Shown here piece by piece: positions 1-9,639 of a stretch of DNA of 64,000 nucleotides (position 1 is the stretch's first letter; every line of letters starts with the position of its first letter). The DNA is taken from assembly GCF_019393635.1 (NCBI RefSeq), contig NC_057862.1, positions 416,623,669-416,687,668 of the forward strand, given 5' to 3'. Source of the DNA: Dromiciops gliroides. Taxonomy: Eukaryota; Chordata; Mammalia; Microbiotheria; Microbiotheriidae. The notes beneath the pieces were generated by a model. The model did no database searches and was not told where the DNA came from. It saw only the letters and a program-made list of their open reading frames with translations. Made by a program: the position numbers and the translations under genes.

Positions 1-109
1 TACCACCTGGGACTTCTTAAGCTTGGGATACTGCAGCCTGGAAACAGTGCCCCACTTTAAGGAGCTAAAAGTCAAGTAAAAGAAAGGCAAGATGAGCTGA
101 CAGATAAAG

Positions 110-1208
110 GTGAGGACTATAGAAAGTTTCTTCAGTAACAAGGAAGACCAAGGGGCACCCTCAGAGGAAGATGTCAACATCAGGGCCCCTATATCTAAAG
201 CTTCCAAGAAAAATACGAATTGGTCTCAGGCCATAGAGGTGCTCAAAAAGGACTTTGAAGTTAAAATTAGAGAGGTAGAGGAAAAAATGGAAAGATAAAT
301 GAGGGTGATGCAGGAAAGACATGAGAAAAAAGTCAACAGCTTGAAAAGTCAATGGAAAAGGAGGTACAAAAGCTCTCTGATGAAAATAATTGCTTAAGAA
401 TTAGGATTGAGGGGCAGCTAGATGGCGCAGTGGATAGAGTACAGGCCCTGGAGTCAGGAGTACCTGAGTTCAAATGCGGCCTCAGACACTTAACACTCAC
501 TAGCTGTGTGACCTTGGGCAAGTCACTTAACCCCAATTGCCTCACTAAAAAAAATTTAAATAAATAATTAGGATTGAACAAATGGAAGCCAGTGACTTTA
601 TGAGAAACCAAGACACAATAAAGCAAATCCAAATGAATAAAAAAATAGAGGGCAATGTGAAATATGTTCTGGGAAAAACTGCTGACCTGGAAAACATGTC
701 CAGGAGAGATAATTTGAAAATTATTGGTCTACCTGAAAATCATGATCAAGGAAAGAGCTTAGACACCATCTTCCAAGATATTCTCAGGGAAAGTTGCCCT
801 GAAATTCTAGAAGAAGAAGCTAAAATAGAAATTGAAAGAATCCACCGATCACCCAAAAAGAAAACTCCTAGGAATATTATAGACAAATTCCAGAGCTCTC
901 AGGTCAAGGAGAAAATATTGCAAGCTGCCAAAAAGAAAGAATTCAAGTACTGTGGAGTCCCAGTCAGGATAGCACAAGATCTAGCAGCTTCTACATTAAA
1001 GGACCAGAGGGCATGGAATATGATATTCCAAAGGGCAAAGGAAATGGGATTACAACGAAGAATCACCTACACAGCAAAACTCAGCATTATCTTTCAGTGG
1101 AAAAAATGGGACTTTAATGAAAAAGAAGACTTTCAGATATTTGTGATAAAAAGACCTGAACTGAATGGTAAATTTGACTTTCAAATACAAGACCCTAGAG
1201 AACCATAA
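110..1208 (+). pseudogene. L1/HAL1 ORF1p remnant, split by a SINE
   Basis: Broken ORF1 of an L1-class retrotransposon, the RNA-binding, trimer-forming chaperone of the L1 RNP. The N-terminal piece (110-298) is charged and coiled-coil-like and ends at TAA 296-298. A second piece starts near 352 and is cut by a SINE at 411. The longest piece (582-1208, 208 codons) carries the RRM signature SRRDNLKIIGLPE and the following basic C-terminal domain with ERIHRSP. Removing the SINE plus one duplicate (167 nt) puts the pieces before and after it back in one frame, so the SINE landed in an already colinear ORF. The stop and an upstream frame change show it is dead. Confidence 0.85.
411..565 (+). mobile_element. 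WSINE1-like SINE inserted in LINE ORF1
   Basis: Begins GGGGCAGCTAGATGGCGCAG, contains the B-box-like GAGTTCAAAT segment and the CTAGCTGTGTGACC motif, and ends in an A-rich tail. It is flanked by a perfect 12-bp target-site duplication, AATTAGGATTGA, at 399-410 and 566-577. It post-dates the LINE. Confidence 0.93.
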
Positions 1209-1473
1209 AAAAAAAAATTGGAGCTGCGGGACATACCTGGGGTCGCACAGTGGGCAACTGTCTTGTGTCTGAGGCCAGGTTTTGGCTGGGATCCCCCTGG
1301 GTCCAGGGGTGATAATTTGTCCACTGTGTCACTTAGCTTGATGATAACATTTTTAGGGTTAAATTGAGGGGTGAAGGGAATTCATTGGGGGAAGGGGAAG
1401 GGAAGAAGTGAAATCCTACATGAAAGTAACAGGAAAAGGCTTATCTAGTGGGGAAAGAGATGGGAGAGGAGCT

Positions 1474-1708
1474 GGGCAGTAAATGAATTTTACACTTATC
1501 AGAAAAGGCTCAAAGATCTTAAACTCATCAGAGCAGCCTCAAGGAGGGACAAATAGACACACCCAACTGGGTGAAGTAATCTATTTAATCTGAGCAGTAA
1601 ATGAGCCTAACACTCATCAAAATTGGCTCAAAGATCTCAATCTCATTAGAATTGGCTCAAGGAGGTAATAATGTACACACCCAATTGGGTGGAGTAATCT
1701 CTCTAACC
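1474..1708 (+). repeat. Two-unit tandem repeat, period ~118 bp, in LINE 3' region
   Basis: Two units start with (G)GCAGTAAATGA at about 1476 and 1594 and end with CACCCAAYTGGGTG plus a GTAATCT block. Each unit also holds two diverged sub-copies of a roughly 30-bp ACTCATCA...GGCTCAA motif. No coding potential seen. Confidence 0.8.
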
Positions 1709-2142
1709 CTGCAGGAAAATAGGAGGGGAAGGGGATAAAAAGAGAGAGGCAAAAGAAGGAAGAGCAGAGTGGGGGAGGGTACAGACAGAAGCAAATTCCT
1801 TTTGAGAAGTGATAGGATGAAAGAAGATGGATAATAGAATAAATATCATGGGGAAGGGAATAGGATGGAAGGGAAACAGTTAACAATAGTAATCATGAAA
1901 AAGAGAAAAAGGGGGAAAATTGTACAAAAAATATTTATAGCAACTCTTGGTGGAGGCTAAGAATTGAGAATCAAGGGAATGTCCATAATTGAGGAATGAT
2001 GGAAAAAACTGTGTTATGATTCTAGTGGAATGGTCTTGTGCTACAAGAAATGACAAACAGGATGATCCCCGAAAAACCTTGAAAGACATTAATGAACATC
2101 AATGTATAGTGAAAAATAAAGTAAAAAAGTATGCTTCACAAT

Positions 2143-2910
2143 TTGGAATTATGCCCAAAGGGCAATAAAGCTGTGCATACCCTTTGACCCAGCAATACCA
2201 CTTTTGGGTTTTTGTCCCAAAGAAATTGTGGAAAGGGGAAAGAGACCCACATGTACAAAAATATTTATAGCTGCTCTTTATGTGGTGGCAAGGAATTGGA
2301 AATTGAGGGGATGCCCATCAATTGGGGAATGGCTGGACAAGTTGTGGTATATGAATACAATGGAATACTATTGTGCTGTAAGAAACGATGAGCTGGAGGA
2401 GTTCAGAGAAACCTGGAGGGTCTTGCGTGGGCTAATGATGAGTGAGATGAGCAGAACCAGAGGAACATTGTACACAGTATCATCAGCACCGAGTGTTGAT
2501 CTACTGTGATGGACTATATTCTTCTCACCAATGCAATGGTACAGAAGAGTTCCAGGGAACTCATGATAGAAGAGGATCTCCAAATCCAGGAAAAAAAAAA
2601 AAAAAGAACTGTGGAGCATAGATGCTGAATGAACCATACTATTTCTTTTGTTTTTGGTGCTGATGTTTTTCTATTTTGAGGTTTTTTGTCATTGCTCTGA
2701 TTTTTCTCTTATAACATGACTAATGCAGAAATATGTTTAATGTTATTACATGTGTGTGTGTATATATATATCAGATTACCTGCTGTCTAGGGGAAGGAGG
2801 AGGGAGGGGAGAGAGGGAGAAAAATCTGAAATCTGAAATTGGAAAGCTTGTATAAACAAAAGTTGAGAACTATCTTTACATGTAACGGGAAAAAAATAAA
2901 AAAAATAAAA
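2143..2910 (+). mobile_element. L1 3' end (ORF2 C-terminus and 3'UTR)
   Basis: Truncated L1 on the plus strand: the end of ORF2 (2204-2509), a 3'UTR with a TG/TA microsatellite at 2750-2771, a purine-rich GGGGAAGGAGG tract and an A-rich end with AATAAA-like signals near 2890-2910. It follows directly on the HAL1-like element and is a better preserved version of the same kind of tail. Confidence 0.85.
2204..2509 (+). pseudogene. L1 ORF2p C-terminal fragment
   Basis: A ~100-codon open stretch with the conserved end of L1 ORF2p: a CPS...W...W pattern followed by TMEYY and NDE...F...W. In intact L1s this lies after the reverse transcriptase and the Cys-rich region. Endonuclease and RT domains are absent here, so it is a 5'-truncated copy. 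Confidence 0.8.
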
Positions 2911-3791
2911 TACTTTATTAATTTTTTTTTAAAGTATGCTTCAATCTGTATTCAGACACTATCCGTTCTCTAGGAATGGATAGCATTTTTCATCATAAGT
3001 CCTTCAGAGTTGTCTTGTACTGCTGAGAGTAGCCAAGTTATTCACAGCTGATCATCTTACAAAGTAAGATGCTACTTTGTACACAATGCATTTATTTTAC
3101 TTTCTATCATCATGTAAGTCTTTCCAGTTTTTTCTGGGAGCATCCTTGGGCATAGTTCCAAATTGCTCTCCAGAAGGGTTGGATCGGTTCACAACTCCAT
3201 CAACAATGTATGTGTTCCAATTTTCCTATATGTTCCCCAACATTTAACTTTGAAAGATGATGGCTATTCTATTTTTTGGAACATGGCTTTCAGGTAGTCT
3301 AATAATTTTTAAATTATTTCTCCTGGCTCCATTTTCCAGGTCCATTGTTTTTCCAATGAGATATTTCATATTGTCTTCTATTTTTCATTCTTTTGGTTTT
3401 GTTTTATTGTTTCTTGATTTCTCATTAAATCATTAGCTTCCATTTGCTCTCTTCTAATTTTTTTGGCAGTATGGCACAAAACTTTGAAGTCATACATTTT
3501 CATCATCAGAGACAGGGCAAGTCATTTCTTTGACTTTAAACATACCTAACAGATTTACTTTTTTACAATGATCACCTACTAAGTCTCTAATTGCATACAT
3601 TTTAATGATATTATTTTCTCTTTCAAAAATTTAGTTCATATTTCTTTTTTGATAATTAATATTTTTGTTTATAGTTTTGAGTTCCAAATTTTATCCCTCC
3701 TCTATTCTAATTTTAAAGGAATTATTTTCTTCAGTGAGCTTTTGTATCTCATTTTGCCTCTTTTTCCATTTGGTCAATTCTGCTTTTCAAG

Positions 3792-4163
3792 TGTAATGAT
3801 TGGAATGATGCCACCTGCTGGAGACTTACTGTAGGAAAGCTCCAACATGAGGAGAGGGCCTCTAAGGGCAGGACCATGCAGTTTTTCTTGGGCATCAGGA
3901 ATTGATGTTGACTTGTAGAAGGAAGAAGGGGGAGGCTGGTGTGCTGGCTCACTCTCTTTCCTGAGGACTCTGGTGGAGAAGGGAGCTACAAATGCACTCT
4001 CCCTTTAATAGGTAGATGAATCTAGGCCTTTCTCTCTCTCTTTACCAAATTCTTATTCTCCTTAATAAATGCTTAAAAGTCTAACTCTTGCGAAAGCTTA
4101 TAATTTATTGGTGACCACTCATTAGATATTTTAGACAGTATAGCTAGAATTTTAGCCCTTACA
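3792..4163 (+). mobile_element. Solo LTR (372 bp) of an endogenous retrovirus
   Basis: Starts TGTAATGATTGG and ends GCCCTTACA (TG...CA), contains AATAAA at 4074-4079, and is flanked by CAAG on both sides (3788-3791 and 4164-4167), a 4-bp duplication. The LINE sequence is continuous across it. No internal retroviral sequence adjoins, so it is a recombination-derived solo LTR. Confidence 0.85.
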
Positions 4164-5260
4164 CAAGGCATTCTTCTCATTGACTTTTTGGACCTTTTTA
4201 ACCATTTGGCCTAGTCTGTTTTTTAAGGTGTTATCTTCTTCAGGGTTTTTGTTTGTTTTTTGTCTCTTTTACTAAGCTGTTGACTTTAAAAAAAAATGAT
4301 TTTCTTGCATCACTCTCATTTCTCTTCCCAATTTCTCTTCTACCGTTCTTACTTGATTTTCAAAAACCTTTTTGAGCTTTTCCATTGCCTGAGACAAATT
4401 CATATTTTTCTTGGAGGCTTTAGACATAGAGGTTTTCACTTGAACTGAGGTGTGCTTTGATTTTCTTTGTTACCATATTAACTTTCTATGGTCAGATTTT
4501 TTTCCTCTTGTTTGCTCATTTTCCCAGCCTATTTCTTGACTTTTAACTCTCTGTTAAAGTAGGCCTCTTCTTCAATGTTGAGGGGACTCTGTCCCAGTCA
4601 TCAGGGTTTTGTGCAGCTGTTTTCAGAGATACTTTTAGGGACCTTTAAGTTTTCAGTTCTTCTGAGGTCGTATGATCTAAGGAGAGGTGTGTTTACTAAT
4701 TCCCTGGCCTGTGCTCTGGTCTGTGAGTGACCACAAACACTCTTTTCTGCCCTGGAACTGTGACAAGGGTCCCTGTTCCACTGATGCCACAAGCTCTGGT
4801 GTATTAGTGCTCCTCCTCGCCCTGGGACTGCCACCCAGGACTGCCACTCAGATCCAAGTATGGGCAAAGCAACAGAGTCCTGCCTCAGTGCTGGCAAAGA
4901 GACTCCTGTAATAGTCTTTGGATCAGATGTTCAACTCCCCTACAGTCTGTGTGTTGAGAGCTCCAGAACAGCCACTGTCATTGCAGTCTCAGTAGCTCCC
5001 AAGGCCTGCTCTTGGTTTGTTGAGGCCAGGTCTGTGCTGGCCTGTGCTCCACCCTCAACTGGGTGGGACAGACCTTTTCTGCCAATCTCCTTAGTTCTTT
5101 TTGGCTGGAAAATTATTTCACCCTGTCCTTTTGTGGGTTATGCTGCTCTAGTTGTTTATGGCATTCTTTAAAGGTATTTGGAGGGGCCTGCGGGAGAACT
5201 CAGACAAGTTACAGCCTTTCTCCACCACTTCGGCTCTGCCTCCCTGATAAGGTCTTTTTT

Positions 5261-5427
5261 GTTTGTTTGTTTTCTGTTTTTTGGTTTTTTTGGCAGGGCA
5301 ATGGGGGTTAAGTGACTTGCCCAGGGTCACACAGTCAGTAAATGTCAAGTGTCTGAGGCTGGATTTGAACTCAGGAACTCCTGAATCCAGGGCCGGTGCT
5401 TTATCCACTGCGCCACCTAGCCGCCCC
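5261..5427 (-). mobile_element. WSINE1-like SINE (left of a doublet)
   Basis: Antisense copy: T-rich tail at left, CAGGGTCACACAG body, and reverse-complement 5' end CCACCTAGCCGCCCC ending at 5427. It is separated from the next copy by only a short A/T-rich linker. Confidence 0.92.
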
Positions 5428-5439
5428 AAACAATTAAAA

Positions 5440-5586
5440 TTTTTTTTTTTTTGGTGAGGCAATTGGGGTTAAGTGACTTGCCCAAGGTCACACAGCTAGT
5501 AAGTGTTAAGTGTCTGAGGCCGGATTTGAACTCAGGTACTCCTGACTCCAGGGCTGGTACTCTATCCACTGCACCACCTAGCTGCC
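5440..5586 (-). mobile_element. WSINE1-like SINE (right of a doublet)
   Basis: Poly(T) start near 5440 and reverse-complement 5' end CTAGCTGCCC at the right. The flanks CCCTGATAAGGTCTTTTTT (5242-5260 and again from 5585) bracket both SINEs together, so one copy inserted into or next to the other's tail. Confidence 0.92.
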
Positions 5587-5749
5587 CTGATAAGGTCTTT
5601 TTTTATGCACTTTTGGTCTCCTTCTTGTGGGCATTGATTTATACTTATTAAACTTCAAAATCAGACTCCTATATTCCTTTTTCTATCTATATCTCATTTT
5701 TGGGCATCACTCATTTATTTAAATAGGTGAGATTGGAAGAATTATTATA

Positions 5750-5900
5750 ATATTTTTTCTTTTTTGTGGGGCAATGAGGGTTAAGTAACTTGCCCAGGGT
5801 CACACAGCTAGTAAGTGTCAAGTGTCTGAGGCCGGATTTGAACTCAGGTCCTCCTGAATCCAGGGTTGGTGCTTTATCCACTGCACTACCTAGCTGCCCC
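5750..5900 (-). mobile_element. WSINE1-like SINE
   Basis: Antisense copy ending CTAGCTGCCCC at 5900. Flanks AATTATTATAATATTTT (left) and AATTATAATATTTT (right) look like a target-site duplication with a small indel. Confidence 0.92.
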
Positions 5901-5964
5901 AATTATAATATTTTCTTACACTTACATGGCACTTTAACTTACAAAGTGAATTAGCCTACAAAAT

Positions 5965-6095
5965 GTCATTTGGCCCACTTTGCAACCCATTGAGGATAAG
6001 AATTATCATCCTCATTTTATAGATGAGGAAACTGTGATTAGACTGAGGAAGAAATTTTACAATGTTGTGAAGCTAATCAACCAAAGCCTGTGACT
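5965..6095 (-). mobile_element. MIR-like fragment
   Basis: Contains ATTTTATAGATGAGGAAACTG, the antisense of the conserved MIR segment, followed by degenerate sequence. Confidence 0.6.
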
Positions 6096-6302
6096 GCATC
6101 TTTTAAACATTTTTATTTTCATCAATGCCATTTATTTTTACATCATTTATTTACAAATACATCCTTCCCCTTCTTGGCGAGTCATCTACTGTAGTAAAGA
6201 CTTTGAAAGGGGAAAAAAATAAGCAATTCAGTAAAACCAAACAACATATTGACTAGTTTGACAGTATTGCATTATTGCACATCCACAGTCCCCTATATCT
6301 AT

Positions 6303-6836
6303 TGTGAGATTTAAAATTGGATACTAGATCATTAACCTCCCCTTTCCAACCTTTCCCTTCTTTATCTCCCAGACTAGTAAATGGAAGAAGCCTCTGGTCT
6401 CTAGTTAGAGCTTTTATTGTTTGGAAATTACAAAGTGATGTTGATTAGAGGGATAGGAAAGTAGAAATACAAAACAAATAGTCTTAAGTCTAAGCTTAGT
6501 CTATATTTTGTATAAAACTCACCAAAAGCCCAAGGCCACCTTTGTGGGGGAGAGAGCCATGTCAAGCACGTGCTGCTACGGCGAGCTGGGCCGAGTCGAA
6601 CTCCAGTCAGTCTCCGTTTGTGCAGTGCCAGTCATCAGACCAGGAGAGCAGGAAAGAGATCCCACTTCCATTCTCTCCTTGCCTTTTAAGCTCGCACCCC
6701 GGAAGTGGAGTGCTTAGCAGCTGGACTGGCATGCGTAGCCTATGCACGGCCATCGGTCTCCTCCCTGAAAGGGTGGTCCTTTAAAAAACTGGCATCTTTC
6801 TGTATTTACTAACCGACTGTCAAAAACTTTTTACCA
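6303..6836 (-). repeat. 3' LTR of the provirus
   Basis: Same length and termini as the other LTR. The AATAAA equivalent is at 6412-6417. Differences from the partner cluster in the GC-rich U3 part (about 6555-6755). Confidence 0.92.
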
Positions 6837-6849
6837 CATTCCCCGCTTT
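6837..6849 (-). promoter_or_regulatory. Polypurine tract before the 3' LTR
   Basis: The minus strand reads AAAGCGGGGAATG immediately before the LTR TGG. A purine run with a GGGGAATG end is the gammaretrovirus-type tract that primes plus-strand DNA. Confidence 0.8.
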
Positions 6850-7069
6850 GATTCCTCAAGAAACAAAGTGTTTCCTTGACGGAACAGTTAAAAAATAACA
6901 GAATATAATAACTATTGCTAACTAATAATATGTGAACAACAATAAAGAAAAGGAAGAGAGGAAAGTTTTGTCCAGAGGGGCGTTTTTTTGTCCTCATGAA
7001 CCGACGCTTTGACATTGGTCTTGCAAAGGGAGGACCTCTGCAGAGAGTACATGTTACAGATGGTGTATA

Positions 7070-8411
7070 TTATAACAGAAAGGAGATAGTAAAAACTAAC
7101 AAAACAAAACAGTTCATATAAAGTCTCTGAGTTCTCTTGTCTTCTTGAAGTGGTAAGATGTCATCAGGAGGAAACCGGATTCTGGTCTGGAAAACTGGAT
7201 TCTGGACTGGATATTCACATGGCTGACTAGGAATCGCTGGTGCCAGAATACTCTGTTTAGGGCGATCTGGACCTTCCTCACGTGAGTCAAAGACATAATT
7301 TGCAAGGTCCTTAATTCTATCAGCTGTTAAGCTCCTCCAATCTGGACATTGAGTCAGAAAATATTTGCGTACTTCTGGCAGTGAATTACAAATAAACATG
7401 TTGAGAATAATATAAATCTTTTAAATCAATTGGATCCAATCTGGTATATTGCCTGGCGGTCTCACAAAGCCTATTGTAAAATCTGCTTGTTCTTTCATTA
7501 GCCTCCTGAAATGTGCTCATAAATTTCGTCCAGTTTTCGGGTTTTTTAGAGCATAATTCCATTCCCTTCAGAAGTGTTTCCCTAGCGTCTTTTAATCTTT
7601 GGAATTCCCTGTCGTTATTATAATTCCACTCTGTATCCTTTAGAAGCCATTCCACATCAGCCTTACCCTTCGCAACAAGGGCATTTCCTGCTGAGATAAT
7701 ATCTGTAATCTCAGTTGGGGACAATAAAGTTTCCATAAGGCAAGTAACATCAGCCCAAGTGGGTTGATATATATTAAATATAGTCCTTAACTGTGAAACT
7801 ACAATGTTTGGATGTTTCTCAAAACTAGGGAAGATTGCTTTCTATGAGCTCAAGTCAATTGGTGTAAAGGGGTTATATTTTCTAACCTGAATTGGCACTC
7901 CCTTTTTATTATGTTCTATAGCTTCCTGCAAAGGAAGTAGTTTCTGCTGATCTGATTCTAAAGACTGGCCAATACCTGTTTCTGAAGCTGGGTTACCTCC
8001 AGTAGGGGGAGCTATCTTAGCGTCTCCCTTGCCATGTGGTGAAGCTGGGTTACCTTCAGCAGAGGGAGCCATCTTAGAATCTCTCTCGCCACGTGGTTCC
8101 TTCCACTTCACAACCATGATAATACCCATAATAAGAGTTATAGTCATGTTAACTATCGTGAGTATGGTATTACAATTTATTTCAACTGCAGGCATAAAAT
8201 TCCTACTAATATTAAACACATTTTCAGTGGGGACAGTTATACTCATACCATTATACCAAAAAGATTTTGCTGTGTGAGTGAGGAGGAAACCGATAACACA
8301 ATGAAGGAATACCGAGTAAATTAGATGTCTAAGTTTGGACAGTATGGTACCCCAACACGCTCCAATGTAAAAAACCAAAAAAACCAAAGGGAAAACGAGA
8401 AATTCGATCAT
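7070..8411 (-). pseudogene. Broken gag: membrane-segment N-terminus plus gamma-type capsid
   Basis: Starts at an ATG (8411) about 180 nt after the primer-binding site. Residues 1-20, 29-46 and 82-103 are hydrophobic, membrane-like segments, with two N-glycosylation sequons near residues 67 and 88; no MG myristoylation start is visible. A hydrophilic linker with a 19-residue duplication follows. From about residue 178 (KYNPFTPIDL) the sequence becomes gammaretrovirus-like capsid. It continues after an in-frame TAG (7842-7844) through a QPTW motif and a segment resembling the major homology region with FYNRLCETARQYTRLDP. A frameshift near 7390-7400 shifts the capsid C-terminus to 7399-7070. No Cys-His nucleocapsid knuckle is seen. 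Dead coding sequence. Confidence 0.75.
7984..8097 (-). repeat. In-frame 57-bp tandem duplication in gag linker
   Basis: Two diverged 57-bp units (7984-8040, 8041-8097), each beginning GAAGCTGGGTTACC on the plus strand, encode two 19-residue copies containing GNPAS. Confidence 0.85.
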
Positions 8412-8572
8412 ATTTTAAACTGGACTGGCTTTTTCCTTTAAAACAAGGCTTTAAGAGGCTTAAAGTCTTTAAGGGAAATTAGGCAAAGGGAAAGTGTGGG
8501 GGGGGGGTATTTGGAAAATCCACCAAATTAGCTGGCTTGTGGCCAAACTAAGGAGGGTGGGAGGGTCCTTAA

Positions 8573-8592
8573 GGTCTCTTCTGGGGTCACCA
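8573..8592 (-). promoter_or_regulatory. Candidate retroviral primer-binding site
   Basis: Three bases inside the 5' LTR, the minus strand reads TGGTGACCCCAGAAGAGAC. TGG at the start pairs with a tRNA CCA end. I do not assign the tRNA. Confidence 0.65.
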
Positions 8593-8595
8593 AAC

Positions 8596-9129
8596 TGTGA
8601 GATTTAAAATTGGATACTAGAGCATTAATCTCCCCTTTCTAACCTTTCCATTCTTTATCTCCCAGACTAGTAAATGGAAGAAGCCTCTGGTCTCTAGTTA
8701 GAGCTTTTATTGTTTGGAAATTACAAAGTGATGTTGATTAGAGGGATAGGAAAGTAGAAATACAAAACAAATAGTCTTAAGTCTAAGCTTAGTCTATATT
8801 TTGTATAAAACTCACCAAAAGCCCAAGGCCACCTCTGTGGGGGAGAGAGCCATGTCAAGCACGTGCTACTATGGTGAGCTGGGCCGAGTCAAACTCCAGT
8901 CAGCGTCCGTTTGTGCAGTGCCAGTCATCGGACCAGGAGAGCAGGAAAGAGATCCCACTTCCGTTCTCTCCTTGCCTTTTAAGCTCGCACCCCGGAAATG
9001 GAGTGCTTAGCAGCCGGACTGGCGTGCGTAGCCCATGCACGGCCTTCAGTCTCCTCCCTGAAAGGGTGGTCCTTTAAAAAACTGGCATCTTTCTGTATTT
9101 ACTAACCGACTGTTAAAAACTTTTTACCA
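8596..9129 (-). repeat. 5' LTR of the provirus
   Basis: Minus-strand reading starts TGGTAAAAAG and ends AAATCTCACA. AATAAA (plus-strand TTTATT at 8706-8711) lies ~110 bp before the LTR end, consistent with an R/U5 junction zone. A TATA-like AT-rich stretch lies near 8793-8806 and a GC-richer U3 upstream of it. Confidence 0.92.
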
Positions 9130-9247
9130 CTCTATAATGAAGCGAGGGAAGACATTTTCTCAAATCTTCTCTTGGACCAACATAGATGATTATGATTACA
9201 TAGAATTCAGGTTTATTTTTATTCTTTGCATTTATATTGTTGTAAAG

Positions 9248-9475
9248 TGTATATTGGGCAACCAAGTAGGCACATTGGATATAGCTTTGGGCCTAGAATC
9301 AGGAAGACTCATCTTCTTGCTAACTGTATGACTCTGGACAAGTCACTTACCCCTCTTTGCCTCAGTTCCTCATGTGTAAAATGAGCTACTGAAAGAAATG
9401 GCAAACCACTCCAATATCTTTGCCAAAAGGGGGTCATGAAAAGTCAGACACAACTGAAACAATCAAACAGCAACA
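9248..9475 (+). mobile_element. Mar1-type CORE-SINE with RTE-like tail
   Basis: tRNA-like 5' part, MIR-like core (CCTCAGTTCCTCATGTGTAAA) and a 3' part GGCAAACCACTCCAATATCT...AGTCAGACACAACTGAAACA. The tail resembles BovB/RTE LINE tails, as known for Mar1. Confidence 0.75.
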
Positions 9476-9639
9476 ATCTGTATATATTTTTTCCTGTGAA
9501 TCCATTTTCTTACTCTAAGTTTGCTGCTTTTCCCATTATGCTTAACTATTTCCAAATATTTCCAAACCTTATTATCCTATGTGAAACTTTAGTGTTTGTG
9601 GGAAATGTTTCCTAATCGCTAGTAAACGAGGGTCCATAG

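Larger units (their letters stand above)
1..2136 (+). mobile_element. HAL1-like (ORF1-only) LINE, 5' end outside window
   Basis: An L1-type ORF1 remnant is followed not by a reverse-transcriptase ORF but directly by about 0.9 kb of non-coding DNA: a SINE-like antisense stretch near 1220-1325, a tandem repeat at 1474-1708, purine-rich DNA, and a tail at 1917-2136. That tail resembles the end of L1 ORF2/3'UTR (compare 2255-2420: ATATTTATAGC..., ..GGAATTG.. and ..GGAATGG.. blocks). ORF1 plus a short 3' end without ORF2 is the definition of HAL1 ('half-L1') elements. I infer HAL1 from this layout; an internally deleted L1 would look similar. Confidence 0.6.
2935..5605 (-). mobile_element. HAL1-like/L1 element, 3' tail to 5'UTR, antisense
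   Basis: Read on the minus strand, ~5605 down to ~4560 is a relatively GC-rich 5'UTR-like stretch, 4560-3290 an ORF1 coiled-coil-like region (no long ORF left), and 3240-2935 matches L1 3'-tail sequence seen again at 39920-40430. ORF1 therefore joins almost directly to the tail, as in HAL1. A solo LTR (3792-4163) and a SINE pair (5261-5586) have inserted into it. Confidence 0.6.
6303..9129 (-). mobile_element. Short class I (gamma-like) provirus with two LTRs, internally deleted
   Basis: Two direct 534-bp LTRs (6303-6836 and 8596-9129) bound a ~1.76 kb interior. On the minus strand the order is 5' LTR, primer-binding site, broken gag, short 3' remnant, polypurine tract, 3' LTR. Flanking 4-mers are CTAT (6299-6302) and CTCT (9130-9133), a near-duplication. 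No protease, RT, integrase or recognisable envelope was found, so it could only have moved with help. By my count the LTRs differ at about 20 of 534 sites (~4%), many of them transitions, so it is old but younger than the L2/MIR around it. Confidence 0.9.
6100..9245 (-). mobile_element. Old LINE 3'-tail-like DNA split by the provirus (6100-6302 and 9130-9245)
   Basis: The T-rich stretch at 6100-6302 reads like the antisense of an L1/HAL1-type 3' end and appears to resume at 9130 after the provirus. This is inferred from composition and weak resemblance to other tails here. Confidence 0.35.

Noticed and set aside
4601..5311. Several overlapping open frames on both strands in GC-richer DNA
   Set aside because: This is the 5'UTR-like part of an antisense HAL1/L1 element; frames are mutually exclusive and carry no domain.
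5148..5462. Recurrent peptide family with HLTLTSCVTLGKSLNPHC seen in many open frames (e.g. 5148-5462, 18308-18538, 23611-24108, 51425-51776)
   Set aside because: It is the conceptual translation of the WSINE1-type SINE body, repeated because the SINE is repeated; no protein family.
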